Shown here: positions 58,435 through 64,000 of the stretch, in pieces
Layout: the number at the start of each line of letters is the position of its first letter
How positions within the stretch are numbered: position 1 is the stretch's first letter
Program-made: the position numbers and the translations under genes
The notes under the pieces: model-generated
The model's database searches: none
Told to the model about the DNA's origin: nothing
Seen by the model: the letters and a program-made list of their open reading frames with translations, nothing else
Assembly (NCBI RefSeq): GCF_023856365.1
Contig: NW_026042775.1
Span: forward strand, 36,203-100,202
Reading direction: 5' to 3'
DNA: 64,000 nucleotides
From: Brienomyrus brachyistius
Lineage: Eukaryota; Chordata; Actinopteri; Osteoglossiformes; Mormyridae

Positions 58435-59129
58435 AACAGGCCTACCTACAGTATACCCTCCATAGATTCCTGAATGAAATATCTGTAAAGCAGTTATTAT
58501 GGCATGGCGTTTGGTTTGAACATGCAGTTTTTAAGAATATTGCGCTAATTCTAAACGAAAGACTGCACTAATTCTAAAATAGCTATATAAGAACTTTATT
58601 TACCATTAAATAAATTATAAATCAAACCAAAATTTAGTCTCTCAAAAAACTTGTATATGACATATCTTTGTTCACATTATGAGAAATTAAAAACACCAGG
58701 ACACAGAATGTGAATAACAAGAACTATAGTGTTCTTTCTCAAAAGCGTACCTACCAACGTGGCTAAAATGCTAATTGCGTTCACCAGCTGTGGAAAAAAA
58801 ACAGCGGGGCACCCCAAACATCGCGGTATTACGCATTACCGTAATACTGCATAGCAAAGACATAATGTCATAAAAAAATTACAGTCAGTATTTATAGACA
58901 GAACTGCGTGGTTTCCCATTGACAAGTAGATACATGGTTTACGGGCTTGAAGGCGGTTAGATCAACAAATCCAATCACGCTCAGCCAAAACAAGCACGAG
59001 CTAAACATACTACTATTGATTGGTTCACCTTCAAATTCGTCCCGCCCTGACAATTAATTCTCGTTTTCATTCGTTGAAAATGGCGTCAGTACATATCTTC
59101 ATCCTTTCGACCAATGAAAAATTTCGCTG

Positions 59130-59143
59130 GTTTCCATAGAAAC
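59130..59143 (+). promoter_or_regulatory. RFX X-box (unit C)
   Basis: GTTTCCATAGAAAC, unchanged, 40 bp before the candidate ATG. Confidence 0.5.
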
Positions 59144-59183
59144 AAAATCAGTGCAGTTTGAACATAAACTTTCTGACAGAGCG

Positions 59184-60175
59184 ATGGCGCAGCGGTGAGA
59201 AGCATCTCTTCCTATGTTTCTTGCTATTTCTTCAGATTATGTTTTGTTAGCATAGTTAATTATATATTTCATTGTATGTCGTGATATAGTTCATGCAAAT
59301 ATTGCCGCAAAATATAATTGAAATATATTTAAAATTAGTAGCTTAAACTGTAGATGCTGTGGCCATTTTTCGTAATGTGATTGTTTATATTTAAATTGTA
59401 AGAGAAAATAATTGTGTTAAACTTAAAAACAACAAGCCTTATGGTTGATATGATTGGTTTTACTCATCCGGTCTGTCGTAATGCGTTTCATCTGAAGATG
59501 TTATTCTGAAAAGAGCCCCTATACGTTTACTTTTTAAATGTCCCATGTTGTTGAAGTAAGATTAACCGTTTGCTGGGTTCATTACCATGGCGATGTTATA
59601 ACGTACCGAAGCAGCGTCCTGATTTCGCCAGCGTTACTGTATAGGTTGTGAAACAGTTTTAGCAATTTGGCCGCTTCTATCGGAGTAGCCTCGATGCCAC
59701 GAGCAGCCAATGAAGGCTCCATCCCTTTCCATAGGCATTCTTGGTGAATAGCATTTAGCAAATGTCTGGAGTACGTTGAAAATACAGTGTCTAGTTTGGC
59801 TTTGAGAGTATCACAGACGGCTAGTTAATTATGTTAACCAGAATGAAAATTCCGAAAGCTGTTTCCTGGACCAACGACCAGCACTGGGGAGCCTGGGACC
59901 TGTGGGACGAGGTGATCGACTGGGGAGAGAGGAAAGGTTTGGAGGAGTGCTCACCAGCGACACCCCCCACTGTCCAGGCTGGGGAGGTTATGGGGGGACT
60001 GGGAGGTGTGACGGACTGGTGTAAGGGAGGGGAGGGTGTGAGAGTGATAGGCAATGCTGGCATTGTTTCTGAGACTCTTCAGAGAGGAAACTGGCGGTGT
60101 AGAGATAGATGTGGGTCTGGTATAGATAGAAGATGTAGAAGTGGTGGAAAATTAATATTAAAGTTGAGCTTGTAG
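59184..60175 (+). CDS. Candidate two-exon gene (unit C)
   Basis: Exon 1 is 59184-59194 and exon 2 is 59842-60175, with no coding change from the other units. A G-to-C change lies in the intron about 20 bp after the donor. Confidence 0.4.
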
Positions 60176-60337
60176 AGCTCTTGACACAGAGAAGAGCCAA
60201 AATACAAGGAAGATGAAGCTGTGGTTCTTCTGCTGCTGTTTGGGGAACATTAAATGTTTGAAACAGTATCAAAGATAATGAATTAAGTGTGCTAAATTTT
60301 GAGATGTATAGTGGAATGTTTATTAATAATTGTTAAT

Positions 60338-61510
60338 GTGGCGCCCCTGAACCCCCTCGGTTGGCCGCCCCTGCCGGTTGTGTGGGGTCGGGGATGAGGA
60401 CTAATCGGGGCCAGTCGGGGATCTGGCCCCGGTGCCGGGGGGGGCCCACTCCTGCACGCCCTTATTGCTCCCCTGGGCCGGACAACCACATTTCATACAA
60501 CACTAGAGCTTTGAGGGGCAGTGGGGAGGTTTTACTTGCACATTAGACACCACATGACACTAGGGCTGAGGAGGTGGGTATAGGCAGGTGGGGTTCTGCC
60601 GTCTGCCAGCGGTGGGGTGCCCGTGCCTCGACTGTTCACCTGCTTTTTGCACTTTAGTTATATACACTGTCCATGCTACATTAGGGCCTTGGGGTGCAGG
60701 GAGGGGGATGGGGGACTCTGCCATCTGCCAGTGGTGGGGCCCTCATACTCGATCTGCACCCACTAATTTTAATGCATTGTAGACATAAACACACAACTCT
60801 CTCACACTTGTACATGCACACTTCACATTAACATGGGACGGGGAATCAGTGGGGGCTGAGGGGTCCCCCCTAACTCTCTGTCTCTGGCCCTGCGCGTGTG
60901 GGGTGGCCCAGCAGGTAGAAGATGGCCCTGGCCGGTGTGGGCCGTCTCCTCTTGTGGGCTGCGGGCTGGGTGGTCCTTGGCTCTGCTGCGCCGTGGTGGG
61001 GCCCTGGCAGGCGGTCCGGGGTATCTAGGGATGCTCTGAGCCCTTCTAGGCGAATTGTAGGGTTCGGTCTGGCTGGGCGGGGTCTGCCGCTCCCCAGTTG
61101 ACGCAGGTCCGCTCCTGGGTGGTGGGGGGGGGGGGTGCACTTTGTTTGTATGGGTCTCCCTTAGATCATCCTGCAGTGTCGGGGAGGGGGGGGACGTGCC
61201 GGGTCGCTACAGTGGGCGGTGATCCGTCCTGCCGGGGAGCGGGCTGGGGGGACCGTCCGCCAGGGGAGTGGTTCCCGGTTGATGGGGCCCTTTGGCCCTG
61301 GACCCGCTTCCCTCGGTGGAGGGCTTGCGGGAGGGACTGGGGGGCTCGCTGTCTGTCCCCCCTCTGCGGACCTCCTTTTACAGGGGTTGGGCCCCCTTAG
61401 TCCCTCGTAGGCTCCCTCTCGGGTTGGGCGGGTGGTTGTCTTGTGGAACATATGGCCATGGGCCGTGTGTTTCTTATGGTTGTTTGTACTCTGTATTCCC
61501 CTACACTTTA
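60338..61510. repeat. GC-rich dispersed repeat (unit C)
   Basis: Keeps the 55-bp block that unit B lacks. Several single-base indels in G- and C-runs separate it from unit A. Confidence 0.55.
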
Positions 61511-62919
61511 TTTTCTCCATCCCACCTTTACATCTCCAGCCCGCTGTTCCTGGGAAAAGCCACCTGCCAATCATCCTTGGAGCAGCAGCCATTCTCAGGA
61601 CTCCTACATCACAGATCACCTAATAAACACAGGACCTGTCGACGACTGGAGAAAAGGAGAAACGCTGAAGCACACTGGGCATTTTGGAAGCATTTCATCA
61701 TAATAAATTACCTTTGCCTTTACAGTTTCTGTGTACAGTTTCATTATAGTAAATTGCACTTAGTTGTGATTACTCAGTACAAAGACAATGGGTCACTCTA
61801 TAATGGGTGATGGTATGCTTTTAGCTGTGCTTCCACAGGTTGTATCTGCCTTAGTAAATGACTAAATGTCTTTTTCACAAGTGATTTTGATTATGTTTGT
61901 AGAATTAAATTAAAGGTAAACCTGTACATTGGTTAAAATAACATCTGACTGCTACAATAATACATCATACAGCGTCTTTTGTACTAATGTGCTACCTTGG
62001 GACATTCAGGTTGTATAATGAACAATTTTAATAAGAATTGTGTTAAGTAATTAACTTTCAAAATCTATCAATACCATGCAAAAGTGTAAAGTCAAATTCA
62101 TGAGATACTTATTACAATAAACGGAAGTAGTCTGTACCCATTTAAAGAGGCTTTACATCGTACAGCTTCTTATACTGGTCTGGTTGGTGGGTATAAAGGA
62201 TCAATTAGAAATCTTCCTCCTCCAAATGTATCATTTCATGAGTTTTGGTAGAGTGGGGGTAGCAGGATAATAATAGGATTTACTGGTTATTTTTGATACG
62301 GTAAAATCGCAAGACTCAGAAAAATAAAAATTTGTGTATGGTCAGAATTATCAGTGGTAGGAGATTTTGTCCCTACTACCATCTGGGAAAAAAACATTCT
62401 GGTGCTTATCTGTGAAGAAGCAATTTCAGGAGATATAAATCCTTGCAAAAAGTAGTCTCCCACTCTATAAATAGGGTGCAATTTGTTTTTTCACGCAGTG
62501 GAAAAGGAAATGTTTTTTTTAATGTTGATGACGACTGTAACTGGTCAAAAGGTGGCGCCAAAGATCCCCAGTAATGCATCGCCCATTAATGTACAGATAT
62601 CCCCCTGCCTCACCATGCATGACTCCTCCAATGGTGCTGCTGTTTAACAGTACATTCATCCTAACTATACAATTTGATATCTGGTATCGTCCTGTCAGTT
62701 TTAACCCATTTCTAAGTCCCGTATGGTTTAGGTAGCTTTTTTTCCAAAATGATGACCATGAAATTCAGCACATATAACAAATATTGAACTATAGGCATTA
62801 ATTGAAATGCTCTCTCTCACAGACACACACATATTAGATGTCTATGTCTTTGAAATTGTTTAATACGAATTAATCTGTTTTATAATGTTCACACAAAAAA
62901 AGCTTTTGTGTTCACATTT

Positions 62920-64000
62920 TACAACCCCAAATCAGAAAAAGTTGGGATGGTATGTAAAATGAAAATCAAACTGAAAACAGCACTTTGTTAAATTATCTTT
63001 GACCTGTATTACATTGAAAACAATACAACAGCACATTATTTAATGTGTTCCTCGTGAATTTCATTGTTCTTTTTCAAACACGTATTCCAATTTTGGTTCT
63101 TAGAACACATTTCAAAAAAAGTTGGGACAGTAAAGCATTTAGTACTTTGTAATGTCGCCATTCCTTTTCACAACACTTAAAAGACATTTAGGGACTGAAG
63201 ACACCAAGTGATGTAGTGTTTCAGGTGTAATTTTGTCCCATTCTTCCTGCAAACAAGTCTTAAAGCGGACAACAGTACGGGGTCTTCGTTGTCACATATT
63301 GCGCTTCAAAATGAACCACACATTCTCTATTGGAGACAGGTCGGGACTGCAGGCAGTCAAGTACCCATACCCTCTTCCTCCACAGCCAGGACTTTGTAAT
63401 GTGTGCAGAATGTGGTTTCGCATTGTTTGTTGAAAAATGCATGGGCGTCCCTGGAAAAAATGTCTTCTTGAAGGTAACATATTGTGCTCCAAAATCTCTA
63501 TGTACTTTTCAGCATTAATGGTGCAATCACAGAACTGCAAGTTACCTTTGCCAAGGGCACTGACACAACCCCATACCATGACAGACCCTGGCTTTTGGAC
63601 TTATTGCTGGTAACAGTCTGGGTGATCCTTTTCTTCTTTGGTCTGGAGCACACGGCATCCATTTCTCACAAAAAATACCTGAAATACTGATTCATCTGAC
63701 CACAGTACAACGTTTTCACTGTGTGATGGTCCAACTCAGATGCGTTCTGAGCCCAGAGAAGCCGACGGCGCTTCTGGACACTGTTAAGATGGGGCTTGCT
63801 TTGGCACAGTACAGTTTTAACTGGCATTTGTGGATGTAACTACGTATTGTGGTACTTGACAAAGGTTTGCCAAAGTAGTCATATGTGGTCATATCGCTTA
63901 TAGATGAATGACGATTCTTGATGCAGTGGGATGCTGAGGGATCGGAGATCACGGTAGTTCAACTTAGGCTTGCTTCCTTGTCCTTTACGCACTGAAATTG
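62920..64000 (-). mobile_element. Tc1/mariner-family transposon, cut by window end (unit C)
   Basis: Left terminal repeat complete, including the 20 bp missing in unit B. The right part lies outside the window. Confidence 0.87.
63260..64000 (-). pseudogene. Tc1/mariner transposase, frameshifted and cut (unit C)
   Basis: Same frame breaks as unit A. There is an additional one-base loss near 63800 (CTTTGGCAC against CTTTTGGCAC) that breaks the frame again after the LKLYCAK block, and a one-base gain near 63709. Confidence 0.87.

Noticed and set aside
1..64000. CRISPR arrays, prokaryotic operons, rRNA or tRNA genes
   Set aside because: None seen. Direct repeats are CA, GGAT or AAAT microsatellites or large paralogous units, and no tRNA-like cloverleaf was recognised by eye.

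Overview
The window is vertebrate nuclear DNA, most likely from a teleost fish. The evidence is intron-split immunoglobulin-domain exons of the pIgR/CD300 (CMRF35-like) receptor type, a Tc1/mariner element, a full-length L1-type LINE, relics of other LINEs and of an LTR element, a solo LTR, and a SINE-like repeat ending in GGATGGATGG that is typical of fish genomes. Nothing prokaryotic or organellar is visible. Most open frames over 60 codons are chance frames or pieces of repeats; very few are plausible host exons. The window is dominated by one large tandem segmental duplication with three units. Unit A runs from about 1 to 23739 and its LINE is cut by the window start. Unit B runs from about 23740 to 49463. 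Unit C runs from about 49464 to 64000 and is cut by the window end inside the Tc1 element. The A-to-B period is 25.72 to 25.80 kb. Each unit has the same order on the + strand: L1 LINE (A and B only, minus strand); receptor exons Ig D1, Ig D2 and a membrane-anchor exon ending in a stop and poly(A) signal; solo LTR; promoter-like tandem repeat; an orphan signal-peptide exon with a damaged inverted copy; a LINE tail relic; a small two-exon candidate gene with an RFX X-box in its promoter; a 1.2 kb GC-rich repeat; a dead Tc1/mariner element. In A and B the order continues with a LINE tail relic, a gag/protease relic of an LTR element, and an L2/Rex-type reverse-transcriptase relic. The receptor exons are broken by the same nonsense codons and frameshifts in all three units, so inactivation came before the amplification. 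The signal-peptide exon is intact and has a splice phase compatible with the D1 exon, but within a unit it lies downstream of the D1, D2 and anchor exons, so no intact receptor gene can be read here. The candidate gene (13762-14755 and its copies) is the host feature most likely to be functional. The units record their own history. B carries a 5,678-bp LINE flanked by a 17-bp target-site duplication, A carries the same insertion, and C still has the empty site. A and B also share a 762-bp insert inside D1 that is flanked by a 136-bp exon duplication; C has a single uninterrupted D1. C has its own 537-bp replacement segment and a 161-bp tandem duplication. B has private 55-bp and 20-bp deletions, and A has a private 556-bp deletion in LINE ORF1. 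Divergence between A and B is uneven: almost nil in the first 8 kb and about 1 percent near the end of the unit, which suggests unequal crossing-over or gene conversion. All identities were judged by eye; no alignment or database search was run. A false duplication in the assembly cannot be excluded from sequence alone.
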